Positions 33,125 through 41,653 of a DNA stretch of 64,000 nucleotides are shown here, piece by piece. Under the pieces are notes generated by a model, which had not been told where the DNA came from, did no database searches, and saw only the letters and a program-made list of their open reading frames with translations. The stretch spans positions 124,001 through 188,000 of the forward strand of contig NZ_JAKZLC010000003.1 in the NCBI RefSeq assembly GCF_022808815.1. The letters run 5' to 3'. The position numbers were made by a program, and so were the translations under genes. Within the stretch, counting starts at the first letter, position 1. Each line of letters opens with the position of its first letter. The stretch is from Geothrix paludis. Lineage in GTDB: Bacteria > Acidobacteriota > Holophagae > Holophagales > Holophagaceae.

Positions 33125-35257
33125 ATGTTCCACCCCATCCCCCGTCCCGAGGAGCTGCTCAACCGCGAGCTGAGCTGGCTGGACTTCAACGCCCGGGTCA
33201 TGGAGGAGGCGGAGGATCCCTCGGTGCCGCTGCTGGAGCGGGTGAAGTTCCTCGGCATCGTATCGAACAACTGGGACGAGTTCTTCATGGTGCGGGTGGC
33301 AGGCATCTGGCGCCAGATCGACGCTGGGATCACCCAGCCCGGCCCGGACGGCCTCACGCCCCGCCAGCTGCTGGAGCGGGTGGCGGGGCGGATCCACGCC
33401 TACTCCGCCCGGCAGCACGAGCTGTTCCACGCCATCCTCGAGCCCCAGCTGGAGGCCGCGGGCATCCGCATCCTCGACCCGAAGGCGCTGGATGGGGTCC
33501 AGGAGGCCTTCGTCCTCGACTACTTCGAGCGCAGCATCCTGCCCCTGATCACGCCCCTGGCCGTGGACACGGGCCATCCATTCCCCCGCCTGGGCAACCG
33601 GGCCCTGGTGCTGGTGGTGGAGCTGGTGCCGGACGAGGACCTGCTGGATGGGGACCTGCCGGCCTCGGAGCTGTCCTTCATCCACGTGCCCACGGGCCTC
33701 GCCTCCCGCTTCCTCCGCGTGCCCTCGGGGCCGGACGCCCATGCCTTCGTCATGCTCGAGGACGTGGTCCGCCACCACCTGTCCCGCCTCTTCCTGGGCT
33801 ATGCGGTGAAGTGCTGCCACGCCATTCGCGTCACCCGCGACTCGGACCAGCCGGTGGAGGAGGACCCCTCCGAGGACCTGCTCAAGACCGTGGAGGAGAG
33901 CCTGCGGGACCGCCGCCGCGGCGCTGTCGTGCGCCTTCAGTACGAGCACGGCCTGTCCGCCAAGGTGCTGGACCTGCTCATCGAGGAGATGGAGCTGAGC
34001 CCCGAGGACCTCTACCCCAGCTCGGGCCTTACGGCCTTCTCCGACCTCATGCAGCTCTACGTGCAACTGGACCTGCCGCACTTGAAGGACTCGCCCCTGC
34101 CGCCCCTGCCGGTACCCCAGCTGGACCAGGCGGGCAGCGTCTTCGACGCCATCGCCAAGAACGACATCCTCCTCCACCACCCCTACCAGAGCTTCGACGA
34201 CAGCGTGGTGCGCTTCGTGCGGGAGGCCGCCGAGGATCCCAAGGTCCTCGCCATCAAGATGACGCTCTACCGGGTGACGGCCAACAGCCCCGTGGCCGCG
34301 GCACTGGAGCGCGCCGCGGAGCGGGGCAAGCAGGTGGCCGCCATCGTGGAGCTGCGGGCCCGCTTCGACGAGGCCGCCAACATCGCCTGGGCCCGGCGCC
34401 TGGAGAAGACCGGCGTCCACGTGGTCTACGGCCTGCCCAACCACAAGATCCACTGCAAGGCCTGCCTCGTGGTGCGCCAGGAAGCCGCCGGCATCCAGCG
34501 CTACTGCCACCTGGGCACGGGCAACTACAACGAGCGGACCAGCCGCCTCTACTCGGACCTGGGTCTCTTCACGGCCCGCCCGGAATTCGGCGAGGACCTC
34601 TCCAACCTCTTCAACATGCTCACGGGCTACACCCGCCCCCCGAAGTTCAACCAGATCCTCCTGGCGCCCCAGCACCTGAAGAAGGCGCTCAAGGAGCGCA
34701 TCCAGCGGGAGATCGGCCACGCGCGGAAGCAGCGCCCGGCGCGGATGGTGCTCAAGATGAACGCCTTGGTGGACCCGCAGCTCATCCAGCTGCTCTACGA
34801 GGCCAGCCGCGAGGGTGTGAAGGTGGACCTCATCGTGCGGGGCACCTGCTGCCTGCGGCCCGGCGTGCCGGGCCTGTCGGAGAACATCCGCGCCCTGTCC
34901 ATCCTCGACCGCTTCCTGGAGCACGCCCGGATCTACCACTTCGCCAACGACGGGCGGCCCGAGACGCTGCTCGCCAGCGCCGACCTCATGCCCCGCAACC
35001 TGGATCGCCGCGTGGAGCTGGCCTTCCCCCTGGTGGATCCGGTGCTGGCCGCCCAGGTGATGGAGATGGTGGAACTCCAGCTGCATGACACCCTGAAGGG
35101 CCGGGTCCTCGGCCCCGAGGGCGACGTGTTGCGCCGGGGCCTGGATCCCCAGGACCCGCCCCTCCGCAGCCAGCTCCGCATCTACGAGCACACCCTCCTG
35201 GCCAGTGGGGTGGGGGCTTTGACCCAGAAACTGGGGCCGCTGGACCCTGACATTTGA
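33125..35257 (+). CDS. ppk1: Polyphosphate kinase 1
   Basis: The protein has 710 residues, near the normal length. The N-terminal domain (LLNRELSWLDFNARV, then FLGIVSNNWDEFF) and the two phospholipase-D-like C-terminal domains are complete. The catalytic-histidine region LPNHKIHCKACLVV and the later VRGTCCLRPGVPGLSENI are present. It makes polyphosphate from ATP. pstS lies 1.8 kb downstream, on the other strand. Confidence 0.93.
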   Translation: MFHPIPRPEELLNRELSWLDFNARVMEEAEDPSVPLLERVKFLGIVSNNWDEFFMVRVAGIWRQIDAGITQPGPDGLTPRQLLERVAGRIHAYSARQHELFHAILEPQLEAAGIRILDPKALDGVQEAFVLDYFERSILPLITPLAVDTGHPFPRLGNRALVLVVELVPDEDLLDGDLPASELSFIHVPTGLASRFLRVPSGPDAHAFVMLEDVVRHHLSRLFLGYAVKCCHAIRVTRDSDQPVEEDPSEDLLKTVEESLRDRRRGAVVRLQYEHGLSAKVLDLLIEEMELSPEDLYPSSGLTAFSDLMQLYVQLDLPHLKDSPLPPLPVPQLDQAGSVFDAIAKNDILLHHPYQSFDDSVVRFVREAAEDPKVLAIKMTLYRVTANSPVAAALERAAERGKQVAAIVELRARFDEAANIAWARRLEKTGVHVVYGLPNHKIHCKACLVVRQEAAGIQRYCHLGTGNYNERTSRLYSDLGLFTARPEFGEDLSNLFNMLTGYTRPPKFNQILLAPQHLKKALKERIQREIGHARKQRPARMVLKMNALVDPQLIQLLYEASREGVKVDLIVRGTCCLRPGVPGLSENIRALSILDRFLEHARIYHFANDGRPETLLASADLMPRNLDRRVELAFPLVDPVLAAQVMEMVELQLHDTLKGRVLGPEGDVLRRGLDPQDPPLRSQLRIYEHTLLASGVGALTQKLGPLDPDI

Positions 35258-35278
35258 TCCGCGCTGTCGCAGGGCGAT

Positions 35279-35398
35279 AAAAGATCTCCACGAAGGGCAC
35301 GAAGGAAGGGCAAAAAGGGCACGAAGGGAAGGCGGGGCATTTCCAAATCTCCTTCGTGTTCTTGTGGTTTCATTCGCGCCCTTCGTGGAGATCCTTTT
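35279..35398. repeat. Foldback element with CACGAAGG repeats
   Basis: The arms AAAAGATCTCCACGAAGGGC (35279-35298) and their near-perfect inverse (35378-35398, one extra G) enclose about 80 bases with repeats of GGGCACGAAGG. The TCTCCACGAAGG end motif is met in intergenic DNA of many genomes. No gene inside. It lies between ppk1 and mrp. Confidence 0.65.
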
Positions 35399-35451
35399 GA
35401 ATGTTCGAACCTTGATTTCGCCCATGGCAGACTAATGAGCTGGAGACACGC

Positions 35452-36486
35452 ATGACGAAGATCAGCCGCGCCGCCCTGTTCGAAGCCTTGAACGCCTATG
35501 TCGTCCCCGGCACCAACGCCACCCTCACGAACCTGAAGGCGGTGAAGGGCATCGATGTCACCGAGGGCAAGGTGACGGTGCTGCTCCAGCTCATGGATGC
35601 CTACCGGGACCGTGTGGCGGTCATCAAGCAGGCGCTGGAGGAGATCATCCTCAACCAGCCGGGCGTCACGGCGGCGGACATCGAGATCGGCTGGGAGAAG
35701 ACGGCCCAGGTGGAGTTCAAGAACCTCATCCCCGGCATCAAGCGCTGCGTGGTGGTGGGCTCCGGCAAGGGCGGCGTGGGCAAGAGCACAGTCACCGCCA
35801 ACCTCGCCATCGCCCTGGCCCAGGAGGGCCTCAAGGTGGGCCTGCTGGACTCGGACATCTACGGCCCCTCCATCCCCATGATGCTGGGCCTGAAGGACTC
35901 GCCCCTGGGCACGCCGGACGGCCAGATCCTGCCCCTCGAGAAGTTCGGCATCAAGGTCATGTCCATGGGCCTGCTCATCGAGGAGGATCGGCCGGTCATC
36001 TGGCGCGGCGCCATGCTCAACAAGGCCCTCCAGCAGTTCCTGAAGGACGTGGCCTGGGGCGACCTGGACGTGCTGCTCATCGACCTGCCGCCCGGCACCG
36101 GCGACGTGCAGCTCACCCTCATCCAGAACGCCCAGGTGGATGGTGCCGTCATCGTCAGCACACCCCAGGACGTGGCCTTCCTCGATGCGAAGAAGGCCAT
36201 CGGCATGTTCGGCACGGTGAAGGTGCCCGTGCTCGGCATCATCGAGAACATGAGCAGCTTCATCTGCCCCGGCTGCGGGAAGGAGACCCAGATCTTCGGC
36301 CACGGCGGCGTGAAGGCCGCGGCCATCCGCATGGAGCTGCCCTTCCTGGGCGAAGTGCCCATCGACCTGGCCATCCGCGAAGGCGGGGACAGCGGCAAGC
36401 CCTTCGTGGCGGAGCATCCCCACAGTGTCCAGACGAAGGTCTTCCAGGACATGGCCGAAACCCTCAAGAGCGTGCTGAAACTCTAG
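35452..36486 (+). CDS. Mrp/NBP35-family Fe-S carrier ATPase (ApbC)
   Basis: The protein has 344 residues. An N-terminal DUF59/MIP18-like region (about 1-90) precedes the P-loop GSGKGGVGKST. A later DIYGPSIPMMLG, DLPPGTGD and the cluster-holding CPGCGKE complete the Mrp fold. It probably loads or transfers [4Fe-4S] clusters to apo-proteins. It has its own promoter in the gap holding the foldback element. Confidence 0.92.
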   Translation: MTKISRAALFEALNAYVVPGTNATLTNLKAVKGIDVTEGKVTVLLQLMDAYRDRVAVIKQALEEIILNQPGVTAADIEIGWEKTAQVEFKNLIPGIKRCVVVGSGKGGVGKSTVTANLAIALAQEGLKVGLLDSDIYGPSIPMMLGLKDSPLGTPDGQILPLEKFGIKVMSMGLLIEEDRPVIWRGAMLNKALQQFLKDVAWGDLDVLLIDLPPGTGDVQLTLIQNAQVDGAVIVSTPQDVAFLDAKKAIGMFGTVKVPVLGIIENMSSFICPGCGKETQIFGHGGVKAAAIRMELPFLGEVPIDLAIREGGDSGKPFVAEHPHSVQTKVFQDMAETLKSVLKL

Positions 36487-36489
36487 GCT

Positions 36490-37029
36490 CTAAGGTTTCC
36501 CAAAGGCCTCCACGCGGAGGGGCCGGGCCACGGTGAGCGTGGCCTGGCCGCCGTCAAGGATGTCGAGCCGAGTTCCGGGGCCGAGGCGGAACCCTTCCTC
36601 CGGAGCCCCCAGGCTGCGGCCGTCCGGGAGGGTCAGGGACTGGAAGGCCACGAACCGGTACTCGCCGCGCAGCAGGTGGACCAGGCCCACCAGGCGGGTG
36701 CCGGCCGGCAGCAGCAGCGCGCGGCGGCGCGCGTCATAGACCGGCGCTTCCAGGCTGAAGTGGATCAGGGTGCGGCCGGGATCCGTCGGAGGCGCCGTGA
36801 GGTCGCCTTCGATCCGCAGGGGCACTTCGAGCCCCGCGGGCACCGGGTAGGTCGAGCCGTCCTCCTGGAGGCGCAGATCGACAGCTCCTCGCGTCGCGGG
36901 CGCGGCCGGCAGTTGCAGGACGGTGCGGTGGGGAGGCGGCGCGGGAAGGGGTTCCGGCCCGGGCCCGAGCAGGGCACCGAGCATCACCGGCATCAGCAAG
37001 GGCATCATCAATGGCCTCAGAAGGGACAT
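36490..37029 (-). CDS. Hypothetical proline-rich secreted/membrane protein
   Basis: The protein has 179 residues. A hydrophobic N-terminus (MMPLLMPVMLGALLG) suggests a signal peptide or anchor, then a Pro/Ala linker. The beta-rich C-terminus (RALLLPAGTRLVGLV ... LTLPDGRSLGAPEEGF) faintly recalls the C-terminal barrel of VirB10/TrbI-like proteins, but no conjugation genes are near. It converges on mrp (three bases) and lies just after pstS. Confidence 0.55.
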   Translation of the reverse strand: MSLLRPLMMPLLMPVMLGALLGPGPEPLPAPPPHRTVLQLPAAPATRGAVDLRLQEDGSTYPVPAGLEVPLRIEGDLTAPPTDPGRTLIHFSLEAPVYDARRRALLLPAGTRLVGLVHLLRGEYRFVAFQSLTLPDGRSLGAPEEGFRLGPGTRLDILDGGQATLTVARPLRVEAFGKP

Positions 37030-37036
37030 GGCGGCC

Positions 37037-38035
37037 TCAGTTGAGCTTGCCCACGCCCATGGCCGCGAGGTCGCCGGGGATGGACACGGCCCCGAAGCTG
37101 GCCACCGCCGCCTGGCCCTCCCGGGACAGGACGAAGTGGAGGAACTCCTTCACAGTGGGATCCAGCGCGCGGCCCGGGGCCTTGTTCACGTAGATGTAGA
37201 GGAAGCGGGTCAGGGGGTAGGTGGCCTTCTGGATGGTCTCCAGGGCCGGTTCCACGAAGGTGTCGCTGCCGAAGGAGGCCACGGGCACGCCCTTCACCAT
37301 GCGGTTGGCGTACTGCAGGGGACCGTAGCTGATGCCGCCGCCGTCCACCGCCGGCGCCTCCACCACGGCGAACTGGTCCATGAAGGCCTTCACGCCGGGC
37401 TTGAAGTCGCCCTTCTTCATGACGTGCTCCCGGAAGAAGGCGCGGGTGCCGGAGTTCTCGTCCCGGCCGTAGGCCTGGATGTCGCGCTGCTTCCAGTCAC
37501 TGCCGAGGCCCAGGTCCCCCCAGCGCAGGATGTCGCGCTTCGCGCCGCTCTTGCGGGTGGTGGAGAAGATGGCGTCGATCTCCTCCATGCGGAGCTGCTT
37601 GATGGGGTTGTTGGCGTTGACGTAGACCACCAGGGCGTCCACGGCGACGGGGATGCGCGTGGGCGCGTAGCCGTACTTGGCCTGGAAGGCCGCCAGCTCC
37701 GCGTCGGTCATCTCGCGGCTCATCTGGCCCATGATGGCGCTGCCCTCAATGAGGGCCTTGGGGGCCGTGGCGGAGCCCTTGCAGATGAACTGCGTGGCGA
37801 CGCGGGGGTGGACCTTCTTGAAGTCCTCGCCCCAGAGCACCATCAGCGGTTCCATGGAATCCGAGCCCACGCTCTTCAGCTCGCCCGACACCGGCCGTTC
37901 CGCGGCGTAGGCGGGCAGGGCCACTTCCCGGGCCGCGGGAGCCGAGGGAAGTGCGGGCGCGGGGACCGCTCCGGGCGGCTGGCAGGCCAGGCCGAAGGCG
38001 AGCAGGGCGATGGGCGCGATCGCGCGAATGGTCAT
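37037..38035 (-). CDS. pstS: Phosphate ABC transporter substrate-binding lipoprotein PstS
   Basis: The protein has 332 residues with a lipobox (LLAFGLAC). It has the phosphate-binding family landmarks VGSDSMEPLM, KGSATAPKALIEG, GRDENSGTRAFFREHV and GISYGPLQYA. No pstCAB genes are in view, so the permease must be elsewhere or this is a stand-alone binding protein. It lies near ppk1. Confidence 0.85.
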   Translation of the reverse strand: MTIRAIAPIALLAFGLACQPPGAVPAPALPSAPAAREVALPAYAAERPVSGELKSVGSDSMEPLMVLWGEDFKKVHPRVATQFICKGSATAPKALIEGSAIMGQMSREMTDAELAAFQAKYGYAPTRIPVAVDALVVYVNANNPIKQLRMEEIDAIFSTTRKSGAKRDILRWGDLGLGSDWKQRDIQAYGRDENSGTRAFFREHVMKKGDFKPGVKAFMDQFAVVEAPAVDGGGISYGPLQYANRMVKGVPVASFGSDTFVEPALETIQKATYPLTRFLYIYVNKAPGRALDPTVKEFLHFVLSREGQAAVASFGAVSIPGDLAAMGVGKLN

Positions 38036-38133
38036 GGGGATTCCTCCGGAACCATTGCCCCACGGCGGCGTGACGCGGTCGTGAAGCCCCGGCTCCTTTG
38101 CCGTGACCTCGGTGAATGGAGCTATCCTGGACC

Positions 38134-38577
38134 ATGGTCAAGCCGCACATACCCGAGACCCTCGCGCCGGATCTCCTGGAGCGCCTGCGCGACCGCTTCC
38201 ACCCCTGGCCGCTCATCAGCGGATGGGGGCTCACCATCGAGTCCGTCACCCCTGGCCAGGCAGTCATGGTGCTGGCGCCCACCAAGGCCGTCATCAACGG
38301 CAGCCGCGGCACGGTGAACGGCGGAGTGCTGGCCACCATCGCCGACATGGTGAGCGCCCTCGCCCTCAGCACCGCCTTTGACGGCGCCATGCCCTTCGCC
38401 ACCTCCGACCTGCACATCCGCTACCTGGAGCCCGCCCGGGGCGAGGTCCGTGCAGAAGCCCAGGTGGTGCGGATCTCCGGGCGCAGCGGCATCCTCGCGT
38501 GCCGGCTCACCTGCGGCCCGGACCTGGTGGCGCACAGCACCGCCAACTTCGCCATCAAGGCCGGTCTCGGAGGGTGA
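38134..38577 (+). CDS. Hotdog-fold thioesterase (PaaI type)
   Basis: The protein has 147 residues from ATG 38134 (153 from an alternative ATG at 38116). The PaaI/hotdog motif is NGSRGTVNGGVLATIADMVSALA, then a beta-sheet ending in VAHSTANFAIK. It probably hydrolyses acyl-CoA. Its stop lies one base before the K+ channel start. Confidence 0.8.
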   Translation: MVKPHIPETLAPDLLERLRDRFHPWPLISGWGLTIESVTPGQAVMVLAPTKAVINGSRGTVNGGVLATIADMVSALALSTAFDGAMPFATSDLHIRYLEPARGEVRAEAQVVRISGRSGILACRLTCGPDLVAHSTANFAIKAGLGG

Positions 38578-38578
38578 C

Positions 38579-39622
38579 GTGAGGGCCGGGACGCCATTCC
38601 CCGAGAAGCGGAACGGGCGCCAAGCCGTCCCCCTGAGGCGCCTGCAGTACACCCTGGCCCTGCTGGTGGCGGTCATCGTGTGCGGGGGGCTCGGCTACCA
38701 CCAGCTCGCGCATCTCAACGCCCTCGACAGCCTCTACATGGCCGTCACCACCCTGTTCACCGTGGGCTTCCGGGAGCTGGGCGACGTGAACGCCCGGACC
38801 AAGCTCTTCACGATCTTCTATCTGGTCATCGGCCTGGGCGTGGCTTCCTACGCCGTATCGAACCTGACCGCCCTGCTCCTGGAGGGGGACCTCAAGGGCT
38901 ACATCATGGAGCGCCGCATGCAGAAGCGTCTGGATGACCTCAAGGACCACATCATCGTCTGCGGCTTCGGGAAGATGGGCTTCCAGGCCGCCTGGGAGCT
39001 GAAGAAGGCGGGCATCCCCTTCGTCATCATCGAGCAGGACGAGACCAAGGGCCGCAGCCCCCGCTTCGCCGGCGAGATGATCCTCTACGGCAACGCCATG
39101 GAGGAGATGGTGCTGGAGCGCGCAGGCGTCCGCCGGGCCCGCGGCCTCATCACGGCCCTCACCACCGACGCCGACAACGTGCTGGTGACCCTCACCGTCA
39201 AGCAGATGCGCCCCGACATTCCCGTCGTGGCCCGCAGCGCCAAGTTGGGCACCGAGCGCCAGCTGAAGGCGGCCGGCGCGGACCACATCGTGAGCCCCTA
39301 CGAGATTGGGGGTCGGCGCATGGCCGGCCTTCTGCTCAAGCCCGAGATGATGAACTTCTTCGACATCGTGCTTCAGCAGGAGCAGCTGGAGCTGGGGCTG
39401 GAGCGCATCGCCATCGCCACCGGCTCGCCCCTGGTGGGCCAGACCCTGCGGGAGGCCCGGTTGCGCCACGCCACCGGATCGCTGCTGGTGGGCCTCGTGC
39501 ATCCCGGCTCCGGCCTGCGGTTCAATCCCTCCGGCGAGGAGCGCTTCCAGAAGGGCGACGAGCTGCTGGTGATGGGGCCGCCGGACGCCCTGGAGACGCT
39601 CACACGATTGGCCCGGGGCTGA
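38579..39622 (+). CDS. Potassium channel with RCK/TrkA-N and TrkA-C domains
   Basis: The protein has 347 residues from a GTG at 38579. Two membrane helices (about 24-42 and 78-98) flank a pore loop TTLFTVGFRE, a TVGF variant of the potassium filter TVGYG. Then comes RCK-N (IIVCGFGKMG, residues about 116-245) and a TrkA-C domain. This is a MthK/GsuK-like ligand-gated channel. An adjacent CPA2 antiporter gene starts four bases later, so the two are co-transcribed. Confidence 0.88.
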   Translation: MRAGTPFPEKRNGRQAVPLRRLQYTLALLVAVIVCGGLGYHQLAHLNALDSLYMAVTTLFTVGFRELGDVNARTKLFTIFYLVIGLGVASYAVSNLTALLLEGDLKGYIMERRMQKRLDDLKDHIIVCGFGKMGFQAAWELKKAGIPFVIIEQDETKGRSPRFAGEMILYGNAMEEMVLERAGVRRARGLITALTTDADNVLVTLTVKQMRPDIPVVARSAKLGTERQLKAAGADHIVSPYEIGGRRMAGLLLKPEMMNFFDIVLQQEQLELGLERIAIATGSPLVGQTLREARLRHATGSLLVGLVHPGSGLRFNPSGEERFQKGDELLVMGPPDALETLTRLARG

Positions 39623-39625
39623 GGC

Positions 39626-41650
39626 GTGGAGGGGCACGCGCGCCTCCTGCTGGACCTGGCCATGGTGCTGGGCGTCGCCGCGCTGACCTCGGTGCTCTTC
39701 CAGAAGCTGAAGCAGCCGGCGGTCCTGGGCTACCTCCTGGCTGGCATGATCGTCGGGCCCCATGTGCCCGTGCCGCTGGTGGCGGACCTGGACAACGTGC
39801 GGCTCATGGGCGAGCTGGGCGTCATCCTGCTGATGTTCACCATCGGCCTGGAGTTCAGCCTGTCGAAGCTGCTGCAGGCCGGGCCCCAGGCCCTGCTCAC
39901 GGGCACGCTGCAGGTGGGGACCCAGCTGGTGGTGGGCTTCCTCGCGGCGCGGCTGCTGGGGTGGCCGCCCCTGGAGAGCGCCTTCTTCGGCGCCAGCCTC
40001 GCCATCGCCTCCACCATGATCCTGGCCAAGCTCTTCGACGAGCGCGGCATCCGGGGCCCGCTGAAGGAGACGATCCTGGGCGTCCTGCTGGTGGAAGATC
40101 TCCACGCCGTGCTGCTCCTGGCGGCGCTCACGGCGGCGGCCTCCCTGGGCGGACCCAGCGGCAGGGCCATCGCGGGCACGCTGCTCAAGCTGGCCGCCTT
40201 CCTGGCCGTGCTCATCGGTCTGGGCCGCCTGGTGGTGCCCCGCGCCGTGCGCTGGGTGGCGGACCATGCGCGGGACGAGGTGCTGCTGGTGGCGGCGGCG
40301 GCACTCTGCTTCGGCCTGGCCCAGCTGGCGGCCTGGGCGGGTTTCTCCGTGGCCATGGGCGCCTTCGTGGCGGGCATGCTGGTCTGCGAATCGGGCCGGG
40401 GCCGCAAGGTGGAGCACCTGGTCCACCCATTGCGGGACCTCTTCGCGGCCATGTTCTTCGTAGCTGTGGGCATGCTGATGGAGCCGGCGGTGGTGGCGCG
40501 CGACTGGCCGCTGGTGCTGCTCTTCACCGCCCTGGTCATCGTCGTGAACGCGCTTTCCGTCACCGTGGGGGCCACGCTCGCGGGCCTGCCCCTGGCCCTC
40601 GGCGTGCGCGCGGGCCTCGCCCTGGGGCAGGTGGGGGAGTTCGGGTTCATCCTCCTCAGCGCGGGCATCGGCCTGGGCGTGGTGGACCCTTCTCGCTACG
40701 CCCTGCTGGCGGCCATCGGCGTCGCCACGGCCCTGGCCACGCCGGCGCTGCTCAGCGGAGGGGAGCCCGCGGCCCGGTTCGTGGAGCGGCACCTGCCCGT
40801 GGCCCTGAAGACCTACCTGGGCCTCTACCAGTCCTGGGCCGCCGCTCTGCGCGCTCCGGCGCTCCGCAAGGCCCCGGGGGCCGCGGCGCGGCGGACCTTC
40901 CTGCGCCTGCTGCTGGATGCGGTCCTCATCGGCCTGGTGGGCGTCCTCGCCCCGCGGGTGATGCGGCTGGGGGCCACCTGGCTCGAGGGGCGGGGCGCGC
41001 TGGGCCACACCCTGGCCCAGGGCGCGGTCCTGCTGGCGGCGGTGGTCGTGGTGGGCTTCCTGGTGAGCCGCATGGTGCGCCGCACCCGGACCCTGGCCGA
41101 GCGCCTGCTGGACCTGCCGGGTCCCGGCGGCCTGGGCAGCCGTCCCGACATGCGCCGCGCCTTCCGCACGGGCCTGCGCCTCGGCGTGCTGCTGCTCACG
41201 GGCCTACCCGTGCTGGCGGCGGTCTCGGCCCTCATTCCCCTGGCCTCCCTGGGCGCGCTGGGCGCGGCCGCAGCCCTGGCGATCCCGCTGCTGCTCTGGC
41301 GGCGGGCCCGGAGCCTTCAGCGGGACCTGGATGCCGGCGCTGACTGGATGGGCGCGGAGGCCCGGGATCCCTGGGGCGATCCAGATGCGGCGCCGGCGGC
41401 TCCGGCTGGGGGCTGGCGCACCCTCCGCATCGGGCCCCGCTGCCCCTCGCTGGGTCGCAGCCTCGGGGATCTGGACCTGCCGGGCGGTTCGGGTGCGGCC
41501 CTGGTGGCCCTGCTGCGGGAGGGCCACCTGCTGGAGCCCCGGCCCGACGCGCGCCTGCAGGCGGGCGACCTGCTGGCCCTCAGCGGCCCGGCCTCGGCCC
41601 TGGATCAGGCCGAGGCGCTGCTGGGACGGGAACCGGGCCCGGGGGCCTGA
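39626..41650 (+). CDS. CPA2 (KefB/C-like) monovalent cation:proton antiporter with extra membrane block
   Basis: The protein has 674 residues and a GTG start. The transporter domain (about 1-390, 12 helices) has GLEFSLSKL, ASTMILAKLFDERG, VAMGAFVAGML and GQVGEFGFILL. A second hydrophobic block (about 415-565, four helices) and a TrkA-C-like end (SLGRSLGDLDLPGGSG ... LLALSGPASAL) follow. It exchanges K+ or Na+ for H+. Together with the channel it likely sets potassium flux. Confidence 0.85.
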   Translation: MEGHARLLLDLAMVLGVAALTSVLFQKLKQPAVLGYLLAGMIVGPHVPVPLVADLDNVRLMGELGVILLMFTIGLEFSLSKLLQAGPQALLTGTLQVGTQLVVGFLAARLLGWPPLESAFFGASLAIASTMILAKLFDERGIRGPLKETILGVLLVEDLHAVLLLAALTAAASLGGPSGRAIAGTLLKLAAFLAVLIGLGRLVVPRAVRWVADHARDEVLLVAAAALCFGLAQLAAWAGFSVAMGAFVAGMLVCESGRGRKVEHLVHPLRDLFAAMFFVAVGMLMEPAVVARDWPLVLLFTALVIVVNALSVTVGATLAGLPLALGVRAGLALGQVGEFGFILLSAGIGLGVVDPSRYALLAAIGVATALATPALLSGGEPAARFVERHLPVALKTYLGLYQSWAAALRAPALRKAPGAAARRTFLRLLLDAVLIGLVGVLAPRVMRLGATWLEGRGALGHTLAQGAVLLAAVVVVGFLVSRMVRRTRTLAERLLDLPGPGGLGSRPDMRRAFRTGLRLGVLLLTGLPVLAAVSALIPLASLGALGAAAALAIPLLLWRRARSLQRDLDAGADWMGAEARDPWGDPDAAPAAPAGGWRTLRIGPRCPSLGRSLGDLDLPGGSGAALVALLREGHLLEPRPDARLQAGDLLALSGPASALDQAEALLGREPGPGA

Positions 41651-41653
41651 GCC

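Noticed and set aside
32474-35425. A 983-codon open frame antisense to ppk1
   Set aside because: It is a GC-bias shadow: ppk1 on the plus strand has full family homology, while the antisense product has low-complexity, unrecognisable sequence.
36490-37029. VirB10/TrbI conjugation protein
   Set aside because: Resemblance is limited to a short LLLPAGTRL ... LPDGRS pattern; no other conjugation genes are nearby.
38555-41008. An 817-codon open frame antisense to the K+ channel and antiporter
   Set aside because: Composition-driven; its product is rich in Gln, His, Gly and Arg with no fold-like pattern, and both plus-strand genes are well supported.
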